Assembly: GCA_963772845.1 (NCBI GenBank)
Contig: CAVYYW010000027.1
Location: 1-64,000 of the forward strand
Source of the DNA: CAVYYW01 sp963772845
GTDB lineage: Bacteria > Bacillota > Bacilli > Bacillales > Sporolactobacillaceae
Direction of reading: 5' to 3'
Length of the DNA: 64,000 nt
Shown: positions 9,513-17,964 of the stretch, in pieces
Position numbering within the stretch: the first letter of the stretch is position 1
Layout: each line of letters opens with the position of its first letter
The notes under the pieces: generated by a model
Told to the model about the DNA's origin: nothing
Databases searched by the model: none
The model's input: the letters and a program-made list of their open reading frames with translations, nothing else
Made by a program: the position numbers and the translations under genes

Positions 9513-10565
9513 GTGAAAAAGAAGCTTATGCCGTTTGTTTTAGCAGGAAGCATTGTCATGACCACAGGAGGGGCTGCATCAGCAGCAACTGGCACGGACA
9601 TTATTAATACAGGGAATCAGTATTTAGGAGCAAAGTATGTATATGGTGCGCCGGTTGGTTCCACCACAAGCTTTGATTGTTCTTCATTTACATTAACTGT
9701 TTTCAAAAAATACGGTATTAACCTGCCGCGTACATCTGTTGCTCAGTCAAATGTCGGAACAGAAGTAAGTAAGAGCAACCTTCAAGCAGGAGATCTTCTC
9801 TTTTTTGATACAGACTACGATGGGGTCATTAACCATGTAGGAATTTATGCAGGCAGCGGGCAAATGCTTGATGCTGAAACAACTTACGGGGTTCATTTTA
9901 CAAATCCGTTCTCATCTTATTGGGGACCGCGTTTTGTTAAAGCAATGCGTGTTCTTGATGATGGTTCAACGGCTTCTTCAACTAGCGGAAGCAGTGCATC
10001 CTCTTCAAGCAACTCATCTTCAAGCAATTCTTATACGGTGAAATCAGGCGACTCACTATCGGTCATTGCCTATAATAATAATATGACAGTTTCAGAGCTT
10101 AAAAGCCTGAACCATTTATCTTCTGATGTGATACAGCCTGGACAGAAGCTTCAGCTTACAGGTACTTCGCACACAGCTGTTCAACCGGCTGCGAAGCCAG
10201 CTTCATCATCCAATACCAACACATCGGATTACACTGTAAAATCAGGTGATTCACTATGGGTCATTGCCAATAATTATGATATGTCCGTATCTCAGCTGAA
10301 AAGTATTAATAAACTGACTTCAGACATGATTTTCCCTGGACAGAAACTCACTATTAACGGCAAGGCTCCATCAGAGACCTCAGCAGCTTCGAATTCTGTA
10401 CAAGAGAATTCAACTTCCGGCGGATCAAGTTATAAAGTTGTCAGCGGAGACAGCCTTTGGGAAATAGCAACGCTGCATGGCACGTCTGTTAATAAGCTGA
10501 TGAAAGCCAATAATTTGTCTTCTATTATCATATACCCGGGTCAAAGCTTAGTTATTCCTAATTAA
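9513..10565 (+). CDS. secreted NlpC/P60 endopeptidase with three C-terminal LysM domains
   Basis: A 350-residue exported cell-wall hydrolase. GTG 9513 follows GGGGG and opens a signal peptide (KKK, hydrophobic core, cleavage near AASA-A, about residue 25). The NlpC/P60 domain follows: catalytic Cys in FDCSSFTLTVFKKYG, His in GVINHVGIYAG. A Ser-rich linker leads to three LysM repeats, starting near YTVKSGDSLSVI, YTVKSGDSLWVI and YKVVSGDSLWEI and each ending in PGQ-L. Catalytic domain first and LysM last is the reverse of B. subtilis LytE/LytF. It should cleave stem-peptide bonds (D,L-endopeptidase). Upstream WalR box suggests control by the wall-homeostasis system. Confidence 0.9.
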   Translation: MKKKLMPFVLAGSIVMTTGGAASAATGTDIINTGNQYLGAKYVYGAPVGSTTSFDCSSFTLTVFKKYGINLPRTSVAQSNVGTEVSKSNLQAGDLLFFDTDYDGVINHVGIYAGSGQMLDAETTYGVHFTNPFSSYWGPRFVKAMRVLDDGSTASSTSGSSASSSSNSSSSNSYTVKSGDSLSVIAYNNNMTVSELKSLNHLSSDVIQPGQKLQLTGTSHTAVQPAAKPASSSNTNTSDYTVKSGDSLWVIANNYDMSVSQLKSINKLTSDMIFPGQKLTINGKAPSETSAASNSVQENSTSGGSSYKVVSGDSLWEIATLHGTSVNKLMKANNLSSIIIYPGQSLVIPN

Positions 10566-10578
10566 TGAAATTTGTTTA

Positions 10579-10619
10579 AAAAAAGCGGTTTTCCTCAATT
10601 GGGGATTGCCGCTTTTTTG
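10579..10619 (+). terminator. rho-independent terminator of the LysM hydrolase gene
   Basis: AAAAAAGCGG (10579-10588) pairs with CCGCTTTTTT (10609-10618), with a further inner pairing around CCTCAATTGGGG. Confidence 0.88.
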
Positions 10620-11065
10620 TGTGCATGGCAATGGCGGAGACTTATGAAAGCAGAGTGTTTTTTGCTTTAAATGATATAAATAAAAAATTGGGGGAAAATG
10701 AAAAAGGTTGGTCCTCTCGTTGATAATCACGTTTTGAAAAAATGCGGATAAGTAAGGTCAAAAGAATTGTGTTAGCGTGCTCTAGAAAGAATATTCTCAC
10801 TATTTTAAGGTGAATTGTCCGGAATTAGCTTGAATAGTGCGATAATTTGACCGTAATTCCGACAAATTATGATAGTTTCTTGAACAAGGGTATTTTTTTG
10901 ATGAAAAATGGATTTATTCTGGTATGATTAGATATGCAAAGGGTCCACATTGAGGATGCTTGTTGAACTAATCTTTTATTCACGCTTCATGCAGCATTAA
11001 ATATATGCGCATCCAGCGTATCACATCCGGTTTTAACATTTAGAAGGGAGGACAATGAAACAGCC
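10620..11065 (+). promoter_or_regulatory. qox upstream region with probable promoter and inverted repeat
   Basis: No gene is supported here. A likely qox promoter is TTGATG (10898-10903), 19-base spacer, extended -10 TGGTATGAT (TATGAT at 10923-10928). Upstream, ATAATTTG (10842-10849) and CAAATTAT (10863-10870) form an 8-bp inverted repeat with a 13-base gap, a possible operator or activator site. A 17-codon open frame with a GGGGG ribosome site starts at 10698, but nothing else supports it. Confidence 0.55.
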
Positions 11066-11986
11066 ATGAAAAAACTTACATTGAAATCATTTGGTGTACT
11101 ATCTTTACTCCTTATTTTCTTGTCAGGCTGTACGAACAAAATTGCGGTATTGAATCCTCAAGGGCCGGTTGCGCGCTCTGAGTTTCATCTGATTGTCTGG
11201 TCATTTGCCATTATGGCGATCGTTGTGGTGGCCGTCTTAATTATTTTTGTCTATGTGCTTGTTAAATTTGGACGTAAAAACAGTACGGGGTATGACCCAA
11301 ATGATCACGGAAGTATAAAACTCGAGGCATTGTGGGTTACGATCCCGATTATCTTGTGTATCTTAATCGCTGTTCCTACTGTCAACACATTATTTAACCT
11401 CGAAAAAGAGCCTGTGGCTCAAGGAAAAACAGCAGATAAAACTCCTATTACAATAGAGGTCACATCTGTCGACTGGAAATGGCTTTTCAGATATCCTGAT
11501 CAAAAGATTGAAACGGTGAACTATGTCGTTATTCCTGAAGACCGTCCGGTTAATTTCAAGTTGCATGCCATTGGTGCCATGAACTCTTTCTGGGTTCCTG
11601 AACTTGGCGGGCAGCAATACACGATGCCTAATATGGATATGAAGCTTGCCTTAATGGCTGATCACCCAGGTGATTTTTTAGGCAGAAGCGCAAACTTCTC
11701 TGGACGCGGATTTACAGATATGGATTTCCACGTCCTTGCAAAGACTCAAGGCAACTATGACAAATGGATCAGCAAAGTTAAAAATACAGCGTCACCTTTG
11801 ACAATGGATAAATATAATAGCTTGCTGAAGCCTTCAAATGTTGGAAGAATGACCTTCTCAGGCTACCCTAAAGCGCTTGAGAAAAAAGTGAACGCAATGC
11901 ACATGTCCACTCCAAACGCTTTAAACGCAAAAGACGATAATTCATCAATGAAAATGGATGGAGGTATGGACGATGGACATAAATAG
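11066..11986 (+). CDS. qoxA: quinol oxidase aa3 subunit II (lipoprotein)
   Basis: A 306-residue subunit II of the cytochrome aa3 menaquinol oxidase. The signal sequence ends in the lipobox LSGC (Cys22), followed by two membrane spans (about 42-65 and 90-110) and a cupredoxin-like outer domain with SVDWKWLFRYP and MNSFWVPELGGQQ. The copper-A cysteines found in cytochrome c oxidases are missing (SANFSGRGF at that place), which marks quinol as donor. A four-codon frame (11055-11069) sits just after the ribosome site, and its TGA overlaps this ATG, so initiation may be coupled. qoxA overlaps qoxB by 14 bases. Confidence 0.95.
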   Translation: MKKLTLKSFGVLSLLLIFLSGCTNKIAVLNPQGPVARSEFHLIVWSFAIMAIVVVAVLIIFVYVLVKFGRKNSTGYDPNDHGSIKLEALWVTIPIILCILIAVPTVNTLFNLEKEPVAQGKTADKTPITIEVTSVDWKWLFRYPDQKIETVNYVVIPEDRPVNFKLHAIGAMNSFWVPELGGQQYTMPNMDMKLALMADHPGDFLGRSANFSGRGFTDMDFHVLAKTQGNYDKWISKVKNTASPLTMDKYNSLLKPSNVGRMTFSGYPKALEKKVNAMHMSTPNALNAKDDNSSMKMDGGMDDGHK

Positions 11987-13940
11987 TATAAAAGTGTTCC
12001 TGACCCATTTCTTTGTAACAGGAGAACCCCTGATCTACGCAGCAGATGTGTCGATCGCACTGGTTTCTCTCGGGATTTTCTTTGTCCTCACATACTTTAA
12101 GAAGTGGAAATGGATTTGGCGCGAGTATTTAACAACCGTCGACCATAAGAAAATTGGAATTATGTATATCATCGCTGCGCTGGCAATGCTGTTCCGCGGC
12201 GGGGTGGATGCGCTCTTAATGCGTACCCAGCTTACGTTTCCTAACGGGCATTTCTTAGATGCCCAGCACTATGATGAAATTTTCACAACGCATGGCACGA
12301 TCATGATTCTTTTCGTGGCAATGCCGTTTATTATCGGTTTAATGAACGTAGCGGTTCCGCTTCAAATCGGAGCACGCGATGTTGCATTCCCTTATTTGAA
12401 CGCAATTAGCTTCTGGATGTTCTTTTTTGGTGCGATGCTTTTCAACCTTTCTTTTGTTATCGGCGGATCGCCTGATGCTGGTTGGACAAGCTATACACCG
12501 CTTGCTGGTGCACACCTTGATCCAGGTCCGGGGGAGAATTACTACTTGCTCGGCTTGCAGATTGCGGGTATTGGTACCTTGGCGACAGGGGTCAACTTCG
12601 CTGTAACGATTTTAAAAATGCGTGCACCGGGCATGACACTCTTTAAAATGCCGATGTTTACCTGGTCATCACTGGTAACATCAGTTATTATTTTGTTTGC
12701 ATTCCCTGTATTAACAGTAGCGCTTGCGCTATTAACAATTGACCGTCTTTTCGGAGCGCATTTCTTTACTGTAGGTGCTGGCGGTGCGCCGATGATGTGG
12801 GCCAACTTGTTCTGGTTCTGGGGGCACCCGGAAGTATATATCGTTATTCTTCCAGCTTTCGGAATACTGTCGGATGTTATTAGTACGTTCGCGCACAAGG
12901 TTCTATTCGGATACAGATCCATGGTATGGGCAATGATCATTATTACCTTGCTCAGCTTTCTTACATGGCTGCATCACTTCTTTACAATGGGTAATACAGC
13001 GGCCGTTAACTCATTTTTCTCTATCTCAACAATGGCGATTGCGATTCCTACAGGGGTTAAGATATTCAACTGGCTCTTTACACTAAATAAAGGCCGGCTG
13101 CATTTCACCACTGCTATGCTTTGGGCATTAGCATTTATCCCGAACTTTCTTGTTGGTGGATTAACAGGTGTTATGCTGGCAGTTGCACCTGCCGATTATC
13201 AGTATCACAACAGTTATTTCCTTATTGCTCACTTTCATAACGTATTGATCGCAGGTACCATTTTCGGAGTATTTGCAGGTTACCATTACTGGTGGCCTAA
13301 GATGTTCGGTCACATGTTGAACGAACGTTTAGGAAAATGGTCTTTCTGGATCTTTATGATCAGTTATAACGTCTGTTTCATGCCAATGTACTTTGTCGGA
13401 TTAATGGGTATGACTCGTCGGACTTACACATATCCATCAGGTCTTGGCTGGATGCCGATCAACTTTATTGAAACAGTCGGAGCATTCGGAATGGGTATTG
13501 GGTTTATTGTCATGGTTTATAATATTTATTGGAGCGCCCGTTTTGGTCAACGTGACACAACTGGTGACCCATGGGGCGGACGTACACTTGAATGGTCTGT
13601 TTCATCACCGGCTCCGGAATATAACTTTGCTCATATTCCTGAAGTAACTCAAATCGATGCTTTCTATCAAATGAAGAAAGACAATACAGTCGATCAAATT
13701 TATAAAGCACCTTACCAGCCGATCCATATGCCGAATAACTCCGGACGGCCGATTATTCTTTCATTCCTGTTCTTCACAATGGGATTCGGTCTTGTCTTCG
13801 AATGGTACTGGATGGCGATTCCATGCTTTATCGGTGTCTTCTTATGTCTAGTCTTACGCTCCTTCGAATTCCATGATCACCATCATATTCCGGTGAAGGA
13901 AATAGAAGAATCTGAGCGAGCAGCAGGGAGGTTTTCATAA
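11973..13940 (+). CDS. qoxB: quinol oxidase aa3 subunit I
   Basis: A 655-residue, about 14-15-span catalytic subunit carrying low-spin haem, haem a3 and copper B. Seen: THGTIMILF (haem ligand His), WGHPEVYI (copper B His and cross-linked Tyr), LHHFFTMG (two copper B His) and HFHNVLIAG (haem ligands). It reduces oxygen to water and pumps protons. ATG 11973 has GGAGGT at the right distance, inside the end of qoxA; a start 15 bases earlier would sit on the ribosome site. Stop overlaps the qoxC start by one base (TAATG). Confidence 0.96.
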   Translation: MDINSIKVFLTHFFVTGEPLIYAADVSIALVSLGIFFVLTYFKKWKWIWREYLTTVDHKKIGIMYIIAALAMLFRGGVDALLMRTQLTFPNGHFLDAQHYDEIFTTHGTIMILFVAMPFIIGLMNVAVPLQIGARDVAFPYLNAISFWMFFFGAMLFNLSFVIGGSPDAGWTSYTPLAGAHLDPGPGENYYLLGLQIAGIGTLATGVNFAVTILKMRAPGMTLFKMPMFTWSSLVTSVIILFAFPVLTVALALLTIDRLFGAHFFTVGAGGAPMMWANLFWFWGHPEVYIVILPAFGILSDVISTFAHKVLFGYRSMVWAMIIITLLSFLTWLHHFFTMGNTAAVNSFFSISTMAIAIPTGVKIFNWLFTLNKGRLHFTTAMLWALAFIPNFLVGGLTGVMLAVAPADYQYHNSYFLIAHFHNVLIAGTIFGVFAGYHYWWPKMFGHMLNERLGKWSFWIFMISYNVCFMPMYFVGLMGMTRRTYTYPSGLGWMPINFIETVGAFGMGIGFIVMVYNIYWSARFGQRDTTGDPWGGRTLEWSVSSPAPEYNFAHIPEVTQIDAFYQMKKDNTVDQIYKAPYQPIHMPNNSGRPIILSFLFFTMGFGLVFEWYWMAIPCFIGVFLCLVLRSFEFHDHHHIPVKEIEESERAAGRFS

Positions 13941-14560
13941 TGTCTTCAGCCGTCACTGAAAATAATAATTCCCATGGACCGCTCGAGTATTCTACAGAAG
14001 AAGGCAGACTTAAAATACTTGGATTTTGGATTTTCCTGGGAGCTGAAATTGTCCTATTCTCCTGTTTGTTTGCGACATATCTTGTTTTGCTGTCGCATAC
14101 AGCAGGCGGGCCGGACTCACATGAACTTTATAAAGTTAAAGAATTTATGGAAGAAACAATTCTTCTTCTCGTCAGTTCGTTCACTTGTGGACTTGCCACG
14201 CTTTCTTTAAGAAATAACAATAAGCTCGGTATTATTATCTGGCTGATTATCACAATGCTTTTAGGTGCGGGTTTCATCTATTTAGAGGTTCATGAATTCG
14301 TAACTTATGCAACACAGGAATCAGCTACCATGCAAACAAGCGGTTTTCTATCTGCATTCTTTACCTTAGTGGGAACTCACGGAGCCCACGTAAGTCTCGG
14401 TATTTTATGGATGGGTGGAATCGTGCTGCAGCTTGCCTTTAAGGGCATTAACCCTACAACAGCACGTAAAGTATTTATTGTAGGTTTATACTGGCACTTT
14501 CTTGATGTTGTGTGGGTATTTATCTTTACAGCAGTTTATCTAACAGGGTTGGTGATATAA
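13940..14560 (+). CDS. qoxC: quinol oxidase aa3 subunit III
   Basis: 206 residues with five predicted membrane spans, the COX3-type fold. Motifs include GFWIFLGAEIVLFSCLFATY near the N-terminus (20 residues), LVGTHGAHVSLGILWM and YWHFLDVVWVFIFT, all typical of bacterial oxidase subunit III. It supports stability and proton uptake of the QoxB core. Start overlaps the qoxB stop by one base; qoxD begins directly after its stop. Confidence 0.95.
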   Translation: MSSAVTENNNSHGPLEYSTEEGRLKILGFWIFLGAEIVLFSCLFATYLVLLSHTAGGPDSHELYKVKEFMEETILLLVSSFTCGLATLSLRNNNKLGIIIWLIITMLLGAGFIYLEVHEFVTYATQESATMQTSGFLSAFFTLVGTHGAHVSLGILWMGGIVLQLAFKGINPTTARKVFIVGLYWHFLDVVWVFIFTAVYLTGLVI

Positions 14561-14905
14561 ATGGCTACCACAATAAATAAAGTAGACAAAAAAAATCATC
14601 ATAATGACCAGAATGACCACAGTCATCATGGCTTTCCCTGGAAGCACGTCATTGGATTAATTCTTTCCCTTGCACTGACTTTCATGGCTTTATGGATTGT
14701 CATGGCTGACACATTTTCTACAACGTTTGTTATGACATCAATTGTGATCCTGGCAGTTTTCCAGGTGTTCGTACAGCTGTTTATGTTTATGCATATAACC
14801 GAAAGCAAGAATAAATGGTATCAGATTTCCGGTATCTTTCTTGGATTCTTTATTGCTTTTGCAGTTGTTGCTGGATCGCTCTGGATCATGTATTACACAT
14901 TATAA
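14561..14905 (+). CDS. qoxD: quinol oxidase aa3 subunit IV
   Basis: A 114-residue small subunit with a His/Asn-rich N-terminus (KKNHHNDQNDHSHHG) and three membrane spans; FQVFVQLFMFMHITE is the conserved COX4 prokaryotic motif. It is needed for assembly of the oxidase in related species. It follows qoxC with no gap and is the last gene of the operon; the terminator lies 19 bases on. Confidence 0.93.
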   Translation: MATTINKVDKKNHHNDQNDHSHHGFPWKHVIGLILSLALTFMALWIVMADTFSTTFVMTSIVILAVFQVFVQLFMFMHITESKNKWYQISGIFLGFFIAFAVVAGSLWIMYYTL

Positions 14906-14924
14906 TTCGTTTCAAGAAGACTTT

Positions 14925-14953
14925 AGGCACCCTCTTAAAAGAGGGTGCCTTTT
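14925..14953 (+). terminator. terminator of qoxABCD
   Basis: 12-bp perfect stem AGGCACCCTCTT / AAGAGGGTGCCT (14925-14936 and 14939-14950) followed by T's. Confidence 0.92.
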
Positions 14954-16130
14954 GTGCGTGGTGGAGAGATTCTCTTGCAATGTGGCTCTTGATTTCTGCT
15001 CTAGGCTGCTCGCTTTCCACGGGCACGGCCACTGCTAACTTTGGCGTAGTATATTTGAGCGCCAAAGTGGATCTTCGGACGCATGCTGTTTCCGCAGGAC
15101 TTGAAACGTCTTCTTTGAATCTTCACCGCACGAAGAAAATGCAATTGCCATCCATTGAAAGCGGAAATACCCTCGCTTTCCGCGGGCACGGCCTCAGCTA
15201 ACTTTGGCGTGATTTCTTTGCGCGCCAAAGTGGATCTTCAGACGCGTGCTGCTTCCGCAGGAGTCTCGGGTATTTCTAGCTTTCAGCTAAGAGTGTGCGC
15301 ATATTCGAGGAGTCTCGGGTATTTCTAGCTTTCAGCTAAGAGTGTGCGCATTTTCGAGGAGTCTCGGGTATTTCTAGCTTTCAGCTATGAAGGTGCGCAT
15401 ATTCGAGGAGTATCTCACTTCCCGGCAGCTCGACCTGTAGATGCAAATGGATTTCAGCCCTAGATTTCAGCCCTATAGAAATCCGGTAGACATTCAAGGC
15501 ATCAGACTGAGCATTCTTTGATTAAATCTTAAGCATGAACATAATACAGAGGTCATTAATCCACATCAGCCACCACTTCAATCGGCAAGATGTGAAGTTA
15601 TGCCGTCTTCATATTCCTTAACCCTGTAAAAGTCCATTATTTTTAAATATAGCGCATTTGCTCGCTTGCCACGGACGAACGTCTTCCGCACTCTATTGAA
15701 GAATATTTTCATCTCTTTTTGGTTGCCTCTTGACCGTCATTGTCATTGCTTGAGAGCTAAACCGCCGTTTAGCTTCTTCAAGACGGGCTCTTAACATAAA
15801 AGTTGATTGACTCGAAAGGTGCGAGACTCCTATGGGACCAGCACGTGTCCGAAGATCCACTTTGGCGAACAAGAGACCATGCCAAAGTTAGCTGAGGCCG
15901 TGCCCATGGAAAGCGAGCAGCCTTGAGCGAAAATCAACCACCACGACACCTTTGAATTTTTTCAGTCGCCTCTTCAGCTATCTAAGAGAAACCCCGATGC
16001 ACCTACAGCCTTAACGGATCAAGCATGTTGGCTATCGGATTGCCTGTGGAAAGCGAACATTTTTCCGTTAATTTATTCCTAAAACATAAAATTTGCGGGC
16101 ACTATGTAAATGTAAGGATTACTGATTTTT
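14954..16130. repeat. mosaic of hairpin repeats between qox and fru, with 49-bp tandem
   Basis: No gene is supported. Two copies of the long 'CTTTCC-CGGGCACGGCC' element lie at about 15003-15130 and 15170-15260, with an inverted partial copy at 15850-15930. Each holds the inverted repeat ACTTTGGCG ... CGCCAAAGT. A 49-bp tandem unit starting GAGTCTCGGG recurs at 15261, 15310 and 15359. An A/T-rich element (TTTGATTAAATCTTAA, near 15518) also recurs in other gaps. From about 16030 the sequence turns into the fru upstream region. Confidence 0.85.
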
Positions 16131-16172
16131 TTGCTATAATGACTGAATTTGATTATTTAAGATTGTTTGTGG

Positions 16173-16201
16173 TTGAAAATGAAAGGGCATTCATTTATAA
16201 T
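16173..16201 (+). promoter_or_regulatory. fruRKA promoter with candidate FruR operator
   Basis: TTGAAA (16173-16178), 17-base spacer, TATAAT (16196-16201). Within it lies the palindrome AATGAA-N6-TTCATT (16178-16195), placed where a repressor would block RNA polymerase, so autoregulation by FruR is plausible. A second extended -10 (TGCTATAAT, ending 16140) lies upstream without a clear -35. Confidence 0.65.
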
Positions 16202-16282
16202 CAAAATACAGATAACTTAATAGTCATTTCCTTAACAGGGCAAGATTATGGAAACAAGCAACTTTTGATCGGAGGCGATCAT

Positions 16283-17035
16283 TTGCATACACCGGAAAGA
16301 CACAAACAAATATTAGATTTACTAAAAACACAGCACTTTGTTACGATTCGTGATCTCGTAGAAGAAACAAGCAGTTCAGAATCAACCATCCGCAGGGATC
16401 TCAGCCAGCTTGAGCATGAGAATAAGCTCCTTAGGTTTCATGGTGGTGCGCAGGCTATTCAGTCAAAATCAGTGGAAACCTCCATTGGGGAAAGAACCAC
16501 AGAGCGGTTCACTGAAAAGCATGCAATCGCTGAGTATGCCGTAGCAAAGCTGGAAAAGGGGGATTGCATCTTTCTGGATGCAGGCACTACTACCTCACAT
16601 ATCATCCCTTTACTGAGAGAGGATATTATTGTCGTTACAAATGGCATTTCATTAATTCAGCCATGTTTGGAACGCGATCTGGAGGTCTATTTGATTGGCG
16701 GTAAAATCAAGAATAAAACCAATGCATTGATTGGAACTGGCGCTGTGGAAAGTTTAAAGAGCTACCGTTTTGATAAGGCATTTATCGGTATTAATGGTGT
16801 CCATCCAAAATACGGGCTGACGACACCTGATCCTGAAGAAGCTCAGATAAAACGACTGGCGATGGAGCTCTCTTCCCAAGCGTTTGTTTTAGCAGATGCC
16901 TCTAAATTTGGGCAAGTGACCTTCAGTCATGTTCAAGACCTTTCATCGGCAGTGATCATAACGGATGATTTCGAAGATGAGGAAGAATTAAAAATGTATC
17001 GAAAAAAAGCAAAAATAGAAGTGGTGAAAAAATGA
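16283..17035 (+). CDS. fruR: DeoR-family repressor of the fructose operon
   Basis: 250 residues. N-terminal winged helix with the DeoR signature (HKQILDLLKTQHFVTIRDL, then SSESTIRRDLSQLE), followed by a ribose-isomerase-like sensor domain with LDAGTTTSHI and FIGINGVHPKYGLTTPDPEE. It is expected to repress fruRKA until fructose-1-phosphate is present. TTG 16283 is chosen because GGAGG is 8 bases upstream and this gives the usual family length; the longer open frame upstream starts in repeat DNA. Overlaps fruK by 4 bases (ATGA). Confidence 0.9.
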   Translation: MHTPERHKQILDLLKTQHFVTIRDLVEETSSSESTIRRDLSQLEHENKLLRFHGGAQAIQSKSVETSIGERTTERFTEKHAIAEYAVAKLEKGDCIFLDAGTTTSHIIPLLREDIIVVTNGISLIQPCLERDLEVYLIGGKIKNKTNALIGTGAVESLKSYRFDKAFIGINGVHPKYGLTTPDPEEAQIKRLAMELSSQAFVLADASKFGQVTFSHVQDLSSAVIITDDFEDEEELKMYRKKAKIEVVKK

Positions 17036-17964
17036 TCTATACATGTACGTTAAACCCGTCACTTGATTATTTTATTCAAATCGATCAATTTCAGCCGGGA
17101 GAACTAAACCGGATGGCTTCTGAGAAAAAAATGCCAGGCGGAAAAGGCATCAATGTATCAAGAGTTCTAAAGCGCCTCCAAACAGATTCTTTAGCAACAG
17201 GTTTTCTTGGCGGTTTCACAGGGGATTTTATTAAAAAAAAGCTTTCTGAAGAAAATATTGAAACGAGCTTTATCCCTGTAGAAGGAGATACGCGGATCAA
17301 TGTGAAGTTAAAGAGTGATGATGAAACAGAGATCAATGGGCTTTCACCTGTTATATCTTCCAGTCAGCTGCAAGAGTTAATTAAAAAAGCAGAAAAGCTT
17401 GGTTCTGAAGATATTCTCGTTCTGTCCGGGAGTCTTCCAGGGAGCGTTGATCACAGTTTCTATAAAGAAATGATTGAACATGTGCGCGGACGCGAAGTCA
17501 AAGTCGTTGTAGACACGAGCGGGGAGGCTTTAAAAGAAGCCATTAAAGCTAATCCTTTCCTTGTTAAACCGAATCAGCATGAGCTAAGCCAATTGTTTAA
17601 TGCGAAAGTGGATACACCCGCTAAAGCCGTTCACTTCGCCAAAGAATTAGTGAACAGCGGTATCAGCAATGTCATCGTTTCAATGGGTGCTGACGGTGCC
17701 TTATTGGTTACGGCTGATTCCGTATATTATGCAGATGTTCCTGAAGGTGAATTGAAGAATTCGGTCGGAGCAGGAGATTCCCTTGTTGCAGGGTTTTTAG
17801 CAAACTTTATTAAGAGCAATGATATTAAGAAGGCTTTTCAATATGGTGCAGCTTCTGGCAGCGCAACAGCGTTTTCTGTGGACTTATGCACCAAGGAAAG
17901 TGTCGAAAAGATTTTGCCCGCTGTTAAAATAACTAAATGGGAAGAGGATGGTGACCTTTCTTGA
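17032..17964 (+). CDS. fruK: 1-phosphofructokinase
   Basis: 310 residues of the PfkB/ribokinase family. Seen: MIYTCTLNPSLDYFI start, the sugar-binding PGGKGINVSRVLKRL, LSGSLPG, KPNQHELSQLF, and the catalytic anion-hole motif NSVGAGDSLVAGF with Asp as base. It phosphorylates fructose-1-phosphate, the product of FruA, to fructose-1,6-bisphosphate. It overlaps fruR and fruA by 4 bases on each side, so the three genes are translationally coupled. Confidence 0.94.
   Translation: MIYTCTLNPSLDYFIQIDQFQPGELNRMASEKKMPGGKGINVSRVLKRLQTDSLATGFLGGFTGDFIKKKLSEENIETSFIPVEGDTRINVKLKSDDETEINGLSPVISSSQLQELIKKAEKLGSEDILVLSGSLPGSVDHSFYKEMIEHVRGREVKVVVDTSGEALKEAIKANPFLVKPNQHELSQLFNAKVDTPAKAVHFAKELVNSGISNVIVSMGADGALLVTADSVYYADVPEGELKNSVGAGDSLVAGFLANFIKSNDIKKAFQYGAASGSATAFSVDLCTKESVEKILPAVKITKWEEDGDLS

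Noticed and set aside
10698..10751. 17-codon frame MKKVGPLVDNHV... with GGGGG ribosome site
   Set aside because: Could be a leader peptide, but there is no attenuator structure or family support.
12542..12940. 132-codon minus-strand frame inside qoxB
   Set aside because: Shadow of a strongly supported membrane-protein gene; no ribosome site.
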